A stretch of DNA of 64,000 bases. Origin: Serinicoccus chungangensis. GTDB lineage: Bacteria; Actinomycetota; Actinomycetes; Actinomycetales; Dermatophilaceae. The notes below the pieces were generated by a model. It ran no database searches. It worked only from the letters and a program-made list of their open reading frames with translations, and was not told where the DNA came from. Numbering within the stretch: the stretch's first letter is position 1; every line of letters begins with the position of its first letter. The stretch is taken from the NCBI RefSeq assembly GCF_006337125.1, contig NZ_CP040887.1, forward strand, positions 744,001-808,000, given 5' to 3'. A program made the position numbers and the translations under genes. Positions 26,495-35,819 of the stretch are shown here, piece after piece.

Positions 26495-29400
26495 TCACGG
26501 CGTGTTGACCGAGACCAGGGTGTAGGCGACCTCCTCGGTGCCGTTGCTGTAGCCGATCGCACCCATGTAGCGGGTGGCGGCGTCCAGCCCGGTCCAGGCG
26601 GCGGTCAGCTCCAGCGGCGTGCCGGCGGTCACCGCGACCGGGGACGGCGTGACCGACATGTTGCCCTCGTCCGCGGACGGCATGAAGACGTGGAGCGGAC
26701 CGTTGGCGGTGTCACCCGCGGCGCCGTCCCAGTAGTCGATCGCGACGATGTAGTCGCCCGGGGCGGGCGCCATCATCGTGACCGACTCGTCCGAGCCACC
26801 GGCGGCGGACTGGCCGACGACGGTGCCGTCAGCAGTCGCGAGGTAGAGGTCGAGGTCGAGCCCGTCCGGGGCCCACTCCGACGCCACGACCTCGACCCGG
26901 ATGGCCGTGGTGCCCTCGGGCACCGTGACCGGCACGACCTCGTCCGCGATACCGGGGCCACCGTTCGGGCCGTCCGAGGTGACCTCGACGTCGGTGACGT
27001 CCGAGGCCACGAGACCGTGCGGCACCGAGGTGAGCTCACCGGTGAAGCCCGGCGTGACCTCGAAGGCCGCCGCTCCCTCGGTGGTCTCGCCGCGGATCTC
27101 CTCCGGCGCACCCATCGCCACCGGCCGGATGGCCAGCGGGCTGGTCACGTCAGCGCCGGGGCCGGTCCAGGTGAGCGACCCGAAGGTCCACTCGTCCAGG
27201 GCCGCACCCGCGGTGGTGAAGGAGACCGTGAAGGTCGCCGACGCGCCGGGCGCCACGGTGACCGTCGAGGGCTCGACGACCACGTCGACCCCCGGGGGAG
27301 CCTCGACCTCGGCGGTGAACGTGCCACCGTCGCCGGTCGCGTCGGTCACCGTGCGGGTGACGGTCTGCGCCCCACCCAGGTCGCCGATCGCGATGCTCGG
27401 GTAGTTGAGGTCGCTCGGGTCCGTCGTCCCGATCTGGTCGCAGATCGACGTGCCGCCGACCAGCTGGAGCTGGCCGATGGCGCAGGCGTAGGCGTACCAG
27501 TCGACGAGGCCGGAGTCGTAGACCAGCGGCGTGTCGTAGGCAGCACCCGGCTCGACCTCGCCCGACCCGTAGTGGAGCGGGCTCGCCGCTTCGCCGGCGT
27601 AGGTGATGAGCTCACCCTCGGAGTTGGTCGGGTCGGCGGTGGTCATCATCGCGGACTTGACGCCCATCGGGCCCCAGTCCGGGTTGTCCTGCATCATCAG
27701 CGCGGCCAGACCGGCGATGTGCGGGGCGGACATCGAGGTGCCGGAGAGGCTGTTGAAGTTGGCCCCGCCGGAACCGGCCGGGGAGACCGCGGCGATGACG
27801 TCCACGCCCGGGGCGGTGATGTCCGGCTTGAGCAGGTCCCCGCCGCCGGCGAGCGCCGGGCCGTAGGAGCTGAAGCCGGCCATCTCCGGGTAGGTGATCT
27901 CCGGGCCCTCGCCGGAGGCCGAGATGGTGGCCATCGGGTCGGGGTCGGAGGCCTCGTACTCCTTGATCGCGTCACCGGCGGTGCCGTTGACGTGGATCGT
28001 GGGCACGGCGTGGAAGTCGCCGTTGAGCGACTCGCCGTCGTTGTTGTTGGCCAGGATCATGCCGATCCCACCAGCGGCCTCGACCGTCTCGCTCTTCTCC
28101 GTCCGGGCGTTGGTGCCCCGGGTGCAGATGACGATGTGGTCGGCAGCCTCGGCCGCGTCCAGCGAGCCGGGCAGGCACAGCTCCGCGTCGTCGGCGGTCG
28201 CGCCCGCAGCCGGGATGTCGGCCGAGTTGACCAGCGGGGCCGGGCCGACGCCGTCGCCGGCGCTGATGCCGGCAAAGGTCTCGTCCTCGCCGAAGAGCGC
28301 CTCGATCTGCATCTGGACGTCGTCGCTCAGCGCGCCCTCACCGCCGAGGATCACGGCGGACTCGGGGGCCAGGGCCACCATGCCGTCGAGCACGACGCTC
28401 GGCACCATGTCGGGGCGGCTCAGCATGACCGGGACACCCTGGTAGCCGGCGAGGGCCGACCCCGCGAGGGCGTCCGGGTAGTCGCGACCGGTGGCGGTGT
28501 GCACCACGGGCGCCGGGTTGTCCTCGCCGAAGCCGAACTGCTCGGCGACGGCGACGGACGTGCCGTAGCGGTCCTTGCCGGAGAGACGGGCGCTCGCGCC
28601 CAGGTCCTCGTAGACGTCCTCGCTCACCGCGACCTCGCCACCGATGACGTGGATCTCGGGGTCGCCCATGGCGGCCAGCGCCTCGTCGACGGCGCTCGGG
28701 ACCATGTCGGTCTTCGTGAGCAGGACGGGGACGCCCTCGCTGCCGGCGAGCGCGGAGCCGGACAGCGCGTCCGGGAAGGCCTCGTCCTGACCGGTGGCGA
28801 CGTAGACGTGGTCCACCTCGCCGTACTGCTGCGCGATCAGCGCGGCGGTCTCGTAGCGGTCGGCACCCGCGACACGGGTCACCGTGCCGTAGTCGTCGAG
28901 CATGTCCTCGACGTCCTCGGAGACCGCGACCTCACCGCCGAGCACGACGATGTTGTCCGGGTCGATCGAGTCCAGCGCCTCCATCGTGGCACCGGGGAGC
29001 TCGTCGACCTTGGTGAGCAGCACCGGGGCGGGCGAGCCGTCGGGGGCGACGGCCGGCTGGTCCAGACCGGCTGCGGGGACGAGGCCCTGCGAGGCGGCCG
29101 CGGCGCCGGACAGCGCGTCGGCGAACTGGTTGCCCGTGGCGATGTAGACGGTGTCGACGCCCTCGGGGTAGGCCGCGGCGATCTGCGCCGCGGTGTCGTA
29201 CCGGTTGGTGCCGGAGATCCGGGCGACGGGGGGGCCGTCGCCCAGCTCGACCTCGGCCGAGTTGGTGCGGTCGTGCGTCGAGGCGGCGACCGTCATGGTC
29301 CACGGCGAGTTGTGCGCCACCGAGCTCTCGCCGATGGTGTCTCCGCTGTTGCCGGCCGAGGTCGACACGAAGACGCCCGCGTTCGCGGCGTCGAGGAAGG

Positions 29401-30433
29401 CCAGCTCGTCGGCGGTCACCACGAACTGCGAGGAGCCGGAGACCGAGTAGTTGATGACGTCGACGCCGTCCGCGACCGCGTCGTCGATGGCGGCCACGAG
29501 ACCGGACGTGGAGCCGGAGCCGCCGCCCTCCTCGGTCGCCCAGAGCGCCTTGTAGAACGCGAGGTGGGCGGCCGGCGCCATACCGCTGCCGACGCCCAGG
29601 TCGTCACCCATGAAGTCCATCGGGACGCCGACGTTGCCGGCCGAGGTGCCACCGACGTGGCTGCCGTGCCCGTCGGTGTCGCGCGGCGACAGGAAGTCGA
29701 AGGCCGTGTTGTTGCCCTGGGGGTAGTAGCGGGCGCCGATGACCTTGCTGTTGCACTCCACGTTGTCGGCCGGGTCGGCCGCGTCACCCTCGACGCACTC
29801 GCCCTGCCATCCCTCCGGCGCGGCGGGGTCACCCGGCAGCGCCGCGAAGCTGGGGTTCTCCGGCCAGAAGCCGGTGTCGATGATGCCGACGACCATGCCC
29901 GCACCCGCGTCGGCGTCCCCGCCGAACTGGGTGTTCCAGACGCCGTCCTCGCCGGTCAGGCCGAGGTAGTCGGGGGTGGTGACGGTGTCGGAGGTCCGGA
30001 TCTCGTCCTCCCACACCGCGGCGACGTTCGGGTCCTTGCGCAGCGCGGACACCTGCTGGCCGGTGAGCTCGGCGGTGAAGCCGTTGAACGACGTCGAGTA
30101 GGTGTAGACGGCGTCGGCCCGGTCCAGGCCGACGGAGTCGAGCACGGCGTTCTGCTGCCGGTCGAGGTAGGCGGTGTAGCTCTCGGCGGCGGCGCTCGTG
30201 GTGTCGAGCTTCTCCCCCTCGGCGGGCTTGGTGGCGGGGATGCCCTTGACCCCGCCGTCGTAGGCGGCCAGCGAGCTGTCCGCGAGCATGACGATATAGG
30301 TGCCGTCCTCGTTGACCGTGATCTCCGGGTTCGCCCATGCTGCGGGGGCTACCAGGGCCAGCGGTGCGACGACGGCCCCTGCGCCGGCGAGCGCCAGCAG
30401 ACGCGTCCTCCGGCGAGCAGATGGCTGGTGCAC
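26495..30433 (-). CDS. Secreted subtilisin-like (S8) protease with embedded cell-wall-binding repeats
   Basis: 1312 residues. A signal peptide ends near 'APAAWANPE', then an I9-type propeptide 'GTYIVMLADSS'. Catalytic residues: Asp in 'VGIIDTGFWPE' (about 186), His in 'DTDGHGSHVGGT' (about 258), Ser in 'SLSGTSMSAPHIAG' (about 899). Between His and Ser sit three CWB2-type repeats (about 405-722; 'RISGTNRYDTAAQIA', 'RVAGADRYETAALIA', 'RLSGKDRYGTSVAVA') and a PA domain (about 745-850). The C-terminal 350 residues are beta-rich Fn3/PPC-like domains. The protein is probably held on the wall. The GTG at 30433 has AAAGGA 6 bases upstream. A lone monocistronic gene. Confidence 0.9.
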   Translation of the reverse strand: MHQPSARRRTRLLALAGAGAVVAPLALVAPAAWANPEITVNEDGTYIVMLADSSLAAYDGGVKGIPATKPAEGEKLDTTSAAAESYTAYLDRQQNAVLDSVGLDRADAVYTYSTSFNGFTAELTGQQVSALRKDPNVAAVWEDEIRTSDTVTTPDYLGLTGEDGVWNTQFGGDADAGAGMVVGIIDTGFWPENPSFAALPGDPAAPEGWQGECVEGDAADPADNVECNSKVIGARYYPQGNNTAFDFLSPRDTDGHGSHVGGTSAGNVGVPMDFMGDDLGVGSGMAPAAHLAFYKALWATEEGGGSGSTSGLVAAIDDAVADGVDVINYSVSGSSQFVVTADELAFLDAANAGVFVSTSAGNSGDTIGESSVAHNSPWTMTVAASTHDRTNSAEVELGDGPPVARISGTNRYDTAAQIAAAYPEGVDTVYIATGNQFADALSGAAAASQGLVPAAGLDQPAVAPDGSPAPVLLTKVDELPGATMEALDSIDPDNIVVLGGEVAVSEDVEDMLDDYGTVTRVAGADRYETAALIAQQYGEVDHVYVATGQDEAFPDALSGSALAGSEGVPVLLTKTDMVPSAVDEALAAMGDPEIHVIGGEVAVSEDVYEDLGASARLSGKDRYGTSVAVAEQFGFGEDNPAPVVHTATGRDYPDALAGSALAGYQGVPVMLSRPDMVPSVVLDGMVALAPESAVILGGEGALSDDVQMQIEALFGEDETFAGISAGDGVGPAPLVNSADIPAAGATADDAELCLPGSLDAAEAADHIVICTRGTNARTEKSETVEAAGGIGMILANNNDGESLNGDFHAVPTIHVNGTAGDAIKEYEASDPDPMATISASGEGPEITYPEMAGFSSYGPALAGGGDLLKPDITAPGVDVIAAVSPAGSGGANFNSLSGTSMSAPHIAGLAALMMQDNPDWGPMGVKSAMMTTADPTNSEGELITYAGEAASPLHYGSGEVEPGAAYDTPLVYDSGLVDWYAYACAIGQLQLVGGTSICDQIGTTDPSDLNYPSIAIGDLGGAQTVTRTVTDATGDGGTFTAEVEAPPGVDVVVEPSTVTVAPGASATFTVSFTTAGAALDEWTFGSLTWTGPGADVTSPLAIRPVAMGAPEEIRGETTEGAAAFEVTPGFTGELTSVPHGLVASDVTDVEVTSDGPNGGPGIADEVVPVTVPEGTTAIRVEVVASEWAPDGLDLDLYLATADGTVVGQSAAGGSDESVTMMAPAPGDYIVAIDYWDGAAGDTANGPLHVFMPSADEGNMSVTPSPVAVTAGTPLELTAAWTGLDAATRYMGAIGYSNGTEEVAYTLVSVNTP

Positions 30434-30613
30434 AGTGTGTCCTTTGCTTGAACGGTGGGACGTCGCCGCTGGACAGCTTCTCTCCGTCGACAAGCCGCGT
30501 GAATCCCCAGGGGTGACCCTGGCAGTATCGTCCGGGGTTCCCAGGGTGTCTACAGCGAGATGGTGTGCACGTCCCGTCGTGACCGGATCGTTATCCGAAC
30601 CCCGCGTCGGCTC

Positions 30614-31585
30614 TCAGTGCTCCGCGGACCCCTTCAACCGCACCATGCCCTCCTGCCCGACGGTCGCCAGGAGCGTGCCGTCGGCGGCGAACATGTGCCC
30701 CGTGCCGAGCCCACGACCGGACTGCGCGGACGGAGAGCTCTGGGTGTAGAGCACCCAGTCGTCCACCCGCGCCGGTCGGTGGAACCACATGGAGTGGTCC
30801 AGGCTGGCCGGGCGCAGCCGGGGGTCGCCCCAGCCGATCCCGTGCCGCCGCAGGATGGGCTCCAGCAGGGTGTAGTCCGAGGCGTAGGCCAGGATCGCCG
30901 CGTGCAGCAGCGGGTCCTCGGGCAGCTCGCGGGCGATCCGCAGCCAGACCGACTGCTCGCTCGCGCCGGGCTCTCCCGGGCCGAGCAGCAGCGGGTCCAC
31001 GTGCCTCAGCTCGACGGGCCGGCGTCGCGCGGTCTCCTGCGCCACGGGGTGGGGCACCTGCTCGAGGATCTCCCGGTCCGAGCGCAGGGTGCCGGGCGCC
31101 GGCGCCGGGGGCATCGCGATCTGGTGCTCGAGCCCCGCGGAGACCTCCTGGAACGACATGATGATGGACATGAGGATGCGGCCGTCCTGCACGGCGTGCA
31201 CCCGGCGGGCGCTGAAGCTGCGCCCGTCGCGCATCCGCTCGACCAGGAAGCGCAGCGGGCGGTTCGCGTCGCCCGGGCGCAGGAAGTAGCCGTGCATCGA
31301 GTGGATCGGTCGGGGCAGGGGCTCGGAGTCCGAGCCGTCCTCGACCGGCTCGACGGTCCGCCCGGCCGCGACGAGGCACTGGGCGAGCACCTGCCCGCCG
31401 AAGACCCTGCCGTGGGGCATCGGCTGGCTGCGCCCGGCGAAGACGTCGCCCTGCGAGTCGGCGAGGTCCTCGCCGGTGCCCTCGGGGGAGGCCACCCGGA
31501 TCATCGTCGACCCCTCCCGGCGCAGGTCGAGCACGTCGAGCAGGTCGTCGATCGGGTAGTCCAGCGGCGTGTCGGTCACGACCAC
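30614..31585 (-). CDS. tesB: Acyl-CoA thioesterase II
   Basis: 323 residues as a tandem hotdog fold. Family phrases include 'GRVFGGQVLAQCLVAAGRTV', 'SMHGYFLRPGDANRPLRF', 'YASDYTLLEPIL' and 'HSMWFHRPARVDDW', the last with conserved TesB active-site residues. It hydrolyses medium- to long-chain acyl-CoA. The start is a GTG at 31585; a second GTG at 31579 is possible, with TAGGCT at 31588-31593 better placed for it. The 180 bases between this gene and the S8 protease start contain only the protease promoter region, with no clear terminator. Confidence 0.92.
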   Translation of the reverse strand: MVVTDTPLDYPIDDLLDVLDLRREGSTMIRVASPEGTGEDLADSQGDVFAGRSQPMPHGRVFGGQVLAQCLVAAGRTVEPVEDGSDSEPLPRPIHSMHGYFLRPGDANRPLRFLVERMRDGRSFSARRVHAVQDGRILMSIIMSFQEVSAGLEHQIAMPPAPAPGTLRSDREILEQVPHPVAQETARRRPVELRHVDPLLLGPGEPGASEQSVWLRIARELPEDPLLHAAILAYASDYTLLEPILRRHGIGWGDPRLRPASLDHSMWFHRPARVDDWVLYTQSSPSAQSGRGLGTGHMFAADGTLLATVGQEGMVRLKGSAEH

Positions 31586-31598
31586 GCAGCCTAGTGAG

Positions 31599-32669
31599 TC
31601 ACTCGATCTGCGCGGACGGCGCCCAGATGTCCACGCCCTCGGTGCTGCCGGAGAGGCGGTCGATCTCGGCCAGCTCCTCGTCGGTGAAGTCCGTGCGGTG
31701 CGCGGCGGCGAGGTTGTCCTCGAGCTGCTCGATGCTGGACACCCCGATGAGGGTGGACGTCACGCCGCCGGGACGGATCGCCCAGGACAGCGCCATCTGC
31801 GCCAGGCTCTGGCCGCGGCCCTCGGCGACCGCCGCCAGCCCGCGCAGCCGCTCCCGGTTGGCGTCGGTGAGCACGCTGCTGTCGAAGGAGGGCCGGGCGG
31901 TGGCCCGCTCGGCGTCGTCGCGGTCGAGGTACTTGTCGGTGAGCAGGCCCTGGGCCAGCGCGGTGAAGCCGATCGAGCCCATGCCGTGCCCCGGCAGGGC
32001 CTCCAGCAGGCCGTCCTCGACCCACCGGTTGAGCATGTTGTAGGCCGGCTGGTGGATGACCAGGGGGGTGCCCAGCGCCCGGGCGACGGCGACCGCCTCG
32101 GCGGTGCGCTCCGGGGAGTAGCTGGAGATCCCGGCATACAGCGCCTTGCCCTGGCGGACCGCGGTGTCGAGCGCCCCCACGGTCTCGGCGACGGGGGTGT
32201 CCTCGTCGGCGCGGTGGGAGTAGAAGATGTCGACGTGGTCGACGCTCATCCGCTGCAGCGACTCGTCCAGGCTCGCCAGGAGGTACTTGCGCGAGCCGAG
32301 CATGCCGTAGGGGCCGGGCCACATGTCCCACCCCGCCTTGGTGGAGAGGACCATCTCGTGCCGGTAGGGCGCGAAGTCGGTGCGCATCATCCGGCCGAAG
32401 TTCTCCTCGGCGGAGCCGTAGGGCGGGCCGTAGTTGTTGGCCAGGTCGAAGTGGGTGATCCCCTCGTCGAAGGCGCGGCGCAGGATGGCCCGCTGGGTGT
32501 CGAAGGGGCGGTTGTCGCCGAAGTTGTACCAGAGCCCGAGCGAGAGCGGCGGCAGCAGGAGACCGCTGTCGCCGACGCGGCGGTACTCCAGCTTCTGGTG
32601 CCGGTCGGGAGCCGCGACGTAGGGCCGGTGGGTGTCGGGGACGTCCTGGGCGTAGTAGGCATCGGTCAT
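31599..32669 (-). CDS. Aldo/keto reductase, YghZ-like (AKR14)
   Basis: 356 residues. TIM-barrel aldo/keto reductase with the tetrad region 'FDLANNYGPPYGSAEENFGR' (Asp, Tyr), the Lys in 'MVLSTKAGWDMWPGPYG' and His in 'DIFYSHRADEDTP'. The match to E. coli YghZ, an L-glyceraldehyde-3-phosphate reductase that detoxifies the L-isomer and also reduces methylglyoxal, is close through the barrel. I prefer the ATG at 32669; a GTG at 32678 is in frame. TAGCGT about 7 bases upstream is a plausible -10 box. It precedes tesB by 13 bases on the same strand, so they may be co-transcribed. Confidence 0.9.
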   Translation of the reverse strand: MTDAYYAQDVPDTHRPYVAAPDRHQKLEYRRVGDSGLLLPPLSLGLWYNFGDNRPFDTQRAILRRAFDEGITHFDLANNYGPPYGSAEENFGRMMRTDFAPYRHEMVLSTKAGWDMWPGPYGMLGSRKYLLASLDESLQRMSVDHVDIFYSHRADEDTPVAETVGALDTAVRQGKALYAGISSYSPERTAEAVAVARALGTPLVIHQPAYNMLNRWVEDGLLEALPGHGMGSIGFTALAQGLLTDKYLDRDDAERATARPSFDSSVLTDANRERLRGLAAVAEGRGQSLAQMALSWAIRPGGVTSTLIGVSSIEQLEDNLAAAHRTDFTDEELAEIDRLSGSTEGVDIWAPSAQIE

Positions 32670-32754
32670 GGGGCTCACGCTACGCGCGGGCTGCCCGACC
32701 CGTCGTCGTGGGCCGTGCCCAGGTCGAGGTCAGCAGACCCTGGGAGGATGAGGT

Positions 32755-33495
32755 ATGCCGCAGCGCCCGACCCCCGCGTCCGCTCCTGCCGCGACGGGCC
32801 GCGGGGTCGTCGGAGCCCTCCTGGTGGCCGTCCTGGCCGTGGCCGTCGTGCTCGCCTGGAGGCCGGTCGGCGACTGGGTGGAGGCGGTCGGGGCACCCTG
32901 CGGGGTCGAGGTCGACGGGGAGCGGGTGCCGCTGGACCGCGACCAGGCGCGCGCGGCCACCGCCGAGGCCGCCCGCTCGCTGGGTGGACCCGGCGCCGGC
33001 GAGGCGGCGCCGGAGCTGCCCGACGGGGTGGTCGAGGCCGTGCTCGGTGCCCGTGCCGACACGGCGCTGACCTGCCGGGTGCCGGTGCCCGGGCCGGCCG
33101 CGGAGGACGAGACGGGGTCCGGGCTCACCCCGCGGGCGCAGGCGGTGCTCGACGCGGTGCGCACGGAGGTGGGCGACCTGCCCGTGGGCGGGTTCGCTCC
33201 CGGCGGGGTGGCCTCCGGACACGGGGAGGAGTCCACGCACTACGAGGGCCGGGCGGTGGACGTCTTCTTCCGGCCGGTCACCGAGGAGCACCTCGACGAC
33301 GGCTGGGTGCTCGCGCAGTGGCTGGTCTCGCGGGCCGACGACCTGACCGTCCAGTACGTCATCTTCGACGACCACTACTGGGGCGTGCGCGGCTCGATGC
33401 GGGGCTGGCAGGACTACCGGGCACCGGGGGACTCGGACGACCCGGTCCTGCGCCACCTCGACCACGTGCACGTCGACGTGCTGCGGGGCGAGTGA
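32755..33495 (+). CDS. Membrane-anchored protein with M15-like metal-binding domain
   Basis: 246 residues. One N-terminal membrane helix (about 18-36, 'GVVGALLVAVLAVAVVLAW') then an extracytoplasmic domain. Its C-terminal half has 'STHYEGRAVDVFF' and 'HLDHVHVDVL', an H-x-G/D...H-x-D-H-x-H arrangement like D,D-carboxypeptidase-like M15/ARB_07466-type domains that act on cell-wall peptides or are inactive relatives. Activity is inferred only. The ATG lies in a GGTATGCC word, with GAGGAT five bases upstream as possible -10 or ribosome site. Convergent with lutC; the 132-base gap holds one loose inverted repeat only. Confidence 0.7.
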   Translation: MPQRPTPASAPAATGRGVVGALLVAVLAVAVVLAWRPVGDWVEAVGAPCGVEVDGERVPLDRDQARAATAEAARSLGGPGAGEAAPELPDGVVEAVLGARADTALTCRVPVPGPAAEDETGSGLTPRAQAVLDAVRTEVGDLPVGGFAPGGVASGHGEESTHYEGRAVDVFFRPVTEEHLDDGWVLAQWLVSRADDLTVQYVIFDDHYWGVRGSMRGWQDYRAPGDSDDPVLRHLDHVHVDVLRGE

Positions 33496-33627
33496 CGGCG
33501 CCGCAGCACACTCCCCACGTCAACCTGAGCAGAGAAACGTCGCCCGCGCAGGCCCTGCGACCCCTGCTCGGGCAACCTTTCGTTGCTCAGGGTCGCCGGT
33601 GGGGCGTGTCCGCTGGCTGGGGGTGGC

Positions 33628-34275
33628 TCAGCAGACGACGATGACGTCGAGCGTGCGCGGGCCGTGGACGCCCTCGACGCGGTCCAGCTCGATGTCGCTG
33701 GTGGCGCTCGGTCCGCTGACCCAGGTGAGCGGGCGCGCGGGGTCGAGCAGCGCCACCGCGTCGGGCACGTCGTGCACCACCTGGTCGGCCCGGACGACGC
33801 AGACGTGCTGGTCCGGGACCAGGGTGAGGGCGCGCCGGCCCTGGTCGGGGGCGTGGTCCAGGACGATGGTGCCGGTCGTGGCGACGGCCACCCGCGCCCC
33901 GGTGACCACGGCGTCGATCCCGTCCAGCTCGTGGGCGGTGAGCGGGCCGCCGTCCTCGGCCTCGTCGGCCCGCAGGCGGAGGCCGGCGTCCCGCGCCCGC
34001 GCCACCCAGGAGGTCTCGAGCCCGGGCGGGACGAGGACGGTGTGCGCCCGCGCACGCACCAGCGCCGCCGCCACCTCGGCCCCGACCTGCTCCGGCGTGC
34101 ACCGCCCGACGCTGGCGCGGTAGTCGGTCACGGTCTTGACGAACAGCTCCAGGGTGTCCTGCGCCGCCCCGGCGGTCGCGGCGCTGACCGGCACCGGGCC
34201 GCGCTCCCCGGGTCGCGACGTGACGTCCCCCGTCGCGAGGCGCAGGCGGGCCAGGATCTCCTCGCGGCTGCTCAC
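33628..34275 (-). CDS. lutC: LutC/LUD-domain lactate utilization protein
   Basis: 215 residues of the LUD domain: 'VAVATTGTIVLDHAPDQGRR' and 'LVPDQHVCVVRADQVVHDVP' are typical. It is the third subunit of the LutABC L-lactate-oxidising complex. The GTG overlaps the lutB stop (GTGA), which fixes the start and implies coupled translation. No regulator of the LutR type is adjacent. Confidence 0.9.
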   Translation of the reverse strand: MSSREEILARLRLATGDVTSRPGERGPVPVSAATAGAAQDTLELFVKTVTDYRASVGRCTPEQVGAEVAAALVRARAHTVLVPPGLETSWVARARDAGLRLRADEAEDGGPLTAHELDGIDAVVTGARVAVATTGTIVLDHAPDQGRRALTLVPDQHVCVVRADQVVHDVPDAVALLDPARPLTWVSGPSATSDIELDRVEGVHGPRTLDVIVVC

Positions 34276-35819
34276 GACCCCTCCTGCCGGGTATGCGGCC
34301 CCGCACCGCCGAGGTCCTGCTCCTCGACGACCGGCTGGCCGCGGGCGTCGTCGAGGTCACCCTCGTCGTCGCCGTGCGTCCGCGCCCACCACTGCCGGAA
34401 GGTCTCCGTGGGCGGGGTGGGGACGTCGCGGGCCTGGGTCCAGGCGCCGAGCCCGGGCAGCGAGCGGATCGTGCGGTCGCCGAGCAGCCGGCCGCCGAGG
34501 GTGGCGGCCCGCTGGGCGGCCTCCAGCCGGCGGTGGTCGCCGAACACCCAGGCGGCCGCCTTCATCGAGGCGGCCTCGGCCGAACGCCCGCTCGCCTCGT
34601 CGACGACCTGGGTGCGCAGCCGCACGAGCAGCGAGGGGATGTCGATGCGCACCGGGCAGGCCTCGAAGCAGGCCCCGCACAGGCTGCTGGCGTAGGGCAG
34701 GCTCCGGTCGACCTCCGAGGAGGTCCCGCGCAGCAGCGGGTTGAGCACGGCCCCGATGGGGCCCGGGTAGACCGAGCCGTAGGCGTGCCCGCCGGTCCGC
34801 TCGTAGACGGGGCAGACGTTGAGGCAGGCCGAGCAGCGGATGCACCGCAGCGCCTCCCGCCCGGCCTCGTCGGCCAGCACCCGGCTCCGGCCGTTGTCGA
34901 GCAGCACGACGTGGACCTCCTGCGGGCCGTCGCCCGGGGTCACCCCGGTCCACATCGAGGTGTAGGGGTTCATCCGCTCACCTGTGCTGGAGCGGGGCAG
35001 GAGCTGCAGCATGGTGGAGAGGTCGGCGAAGGTCGGCAGCACCTTCTCGATCCCGACCACGGTGATGAGCGTCTCGGGGAGGGTGAGGCACATGCGCCCG
35101 TTGCCCTCGGACTCCACGACGACCAGCGTCCCGGTCTCGGCGACCGCGAAGTTGGCGCCGGTGACCGCGACCCTGGCCCGCAGGAACTTCTCCCGCAGGT
35201 GCAGCCGGGCCGCCTCCGCCAGCCGCGCGGGCTCGTCGGTGAGGTCGTCCGGTGCGGCCCGCCCCACCGCGCCCATGCGTCGCGCGAAGATCTCCCGGAT
35301 CTCGGCACGGTTGCGGTGGATGGCGGGCACGAGGATGTGGCTCGGCCGGTCCTCGCCGAGCTGCACGATGAGCTCGGCCAGGTCGGTCTCCCAGGCGGCG
35401 ATCCCGGCCGCCTCGAGCGCCTCGTTGAGCTCGATCTCCTGGGTGGCCATCGACTTGACCTTGACCACCTCGTCGGTGGCCTTGGCCCGGGCCAGGTCGA
35501 CGACGACCTGGTTGGCCTCGTCGGCGTCCCGCGCCCAGTGCACCGTCGCACCCCGCGCGGTGAGGGCGGCCTCCAGCTGCTCGAGGTAGTGGGGCAGGTG
35601 GTGCAGGGCCTCGTCCTTGGCGGCCGCCCCGGCGAGACGCAGGTCCTCCCACCCGTCCACCTCGCCGACGGCCGCCGCCCGCTTCGCGCGGATCGTCGCC
35701 GTCGCGTGCGCCAGGTTGCGCCGCTGCTGGGTGTCCGCGAGGGCGGCCTCGGCCGCGTGCTGGAACGAGGGCATACCGAGGAAGGTGGGCGAGGTCTCCT
35801 GCGCCGGGAGGTCCGTCAT
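34272..35819 (-). CDS. lutB: LutB iron-sulfur lactate utilization protein
   Basis: 515 residues. N-terminal LUD domain ('TGANFAVAETGTLVVVESEG') and C-terminal ferredoxin-like part with two cluster motifs, 'CIRCSACLNVCPVYERTGG' and 'CGACFEACPVRIDIP', expected to bind two 4Fe-4S clusters. It links LutA and LutC in L-lactate oxidation to pyruvate. The ATG at 35819 overlaps the lutA stop (ATGA). The tail after about residue 470 is charged and not conserved-looking. Confidence 0.93.
   Translation of the reverse strand: MTDLPAQETSPTFLGMPSFQHAAEAALADTQQRRNLAHATATIRAKRAAAVGEVDGWEDLRLAGAAAKDEALHHLPHYLEQLEAALTARGATVHWARDADEANQVVVDLARAKATDEVVKVKSMATQEIELNEALEAAGIAAWETDLAELIVQLGEDRPSHILVPAIHRNRAEIREIFARRMGAVGRAAPDDLTDEPARLAEAARLHLREKFLRARVAVTGANFAVAETGTLVVVESEGNGRMCLTLPETLITVVGIEKVLPTFADLSTMLQLLPRSSTGERMNPYTSMWTGVTPGDGPQEVHVVLLDNGRSRVLADEAGREALRCIRCSACLNVCPVYERTGGHAYGSVYPGPIGAVLNPLLRGTSSEVDRSLPYASSLCGACFEACPVRIDIPSLLVRLRTQVVDEASGRSAEAASMKAAAWVFGDHRRLEAAQRAATLGGRLLGDRTIRSLPGLGAWTQARDVPTPPTETFRQWWARTHGDDEGDLDDARGQPVVEEQDLGGAGPHTRQEGS

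Noticed and set aside
26414..30451. A 1345-codon open frame on the plus strand opposite the S8 protease
   Set aside because: It is rich in Arg, Gly, Val and Asp with no domain; the minus-strand protease has a signal peptide, catalytic triad and repeats.
33524..33591. CCTGAGCA...TGCTCAGG as a terminator or small RNA between the M15-like gene and lutC
   Set aside because: The arms are only 8 bases with a loop of about 52 bases, which is weak evidence.
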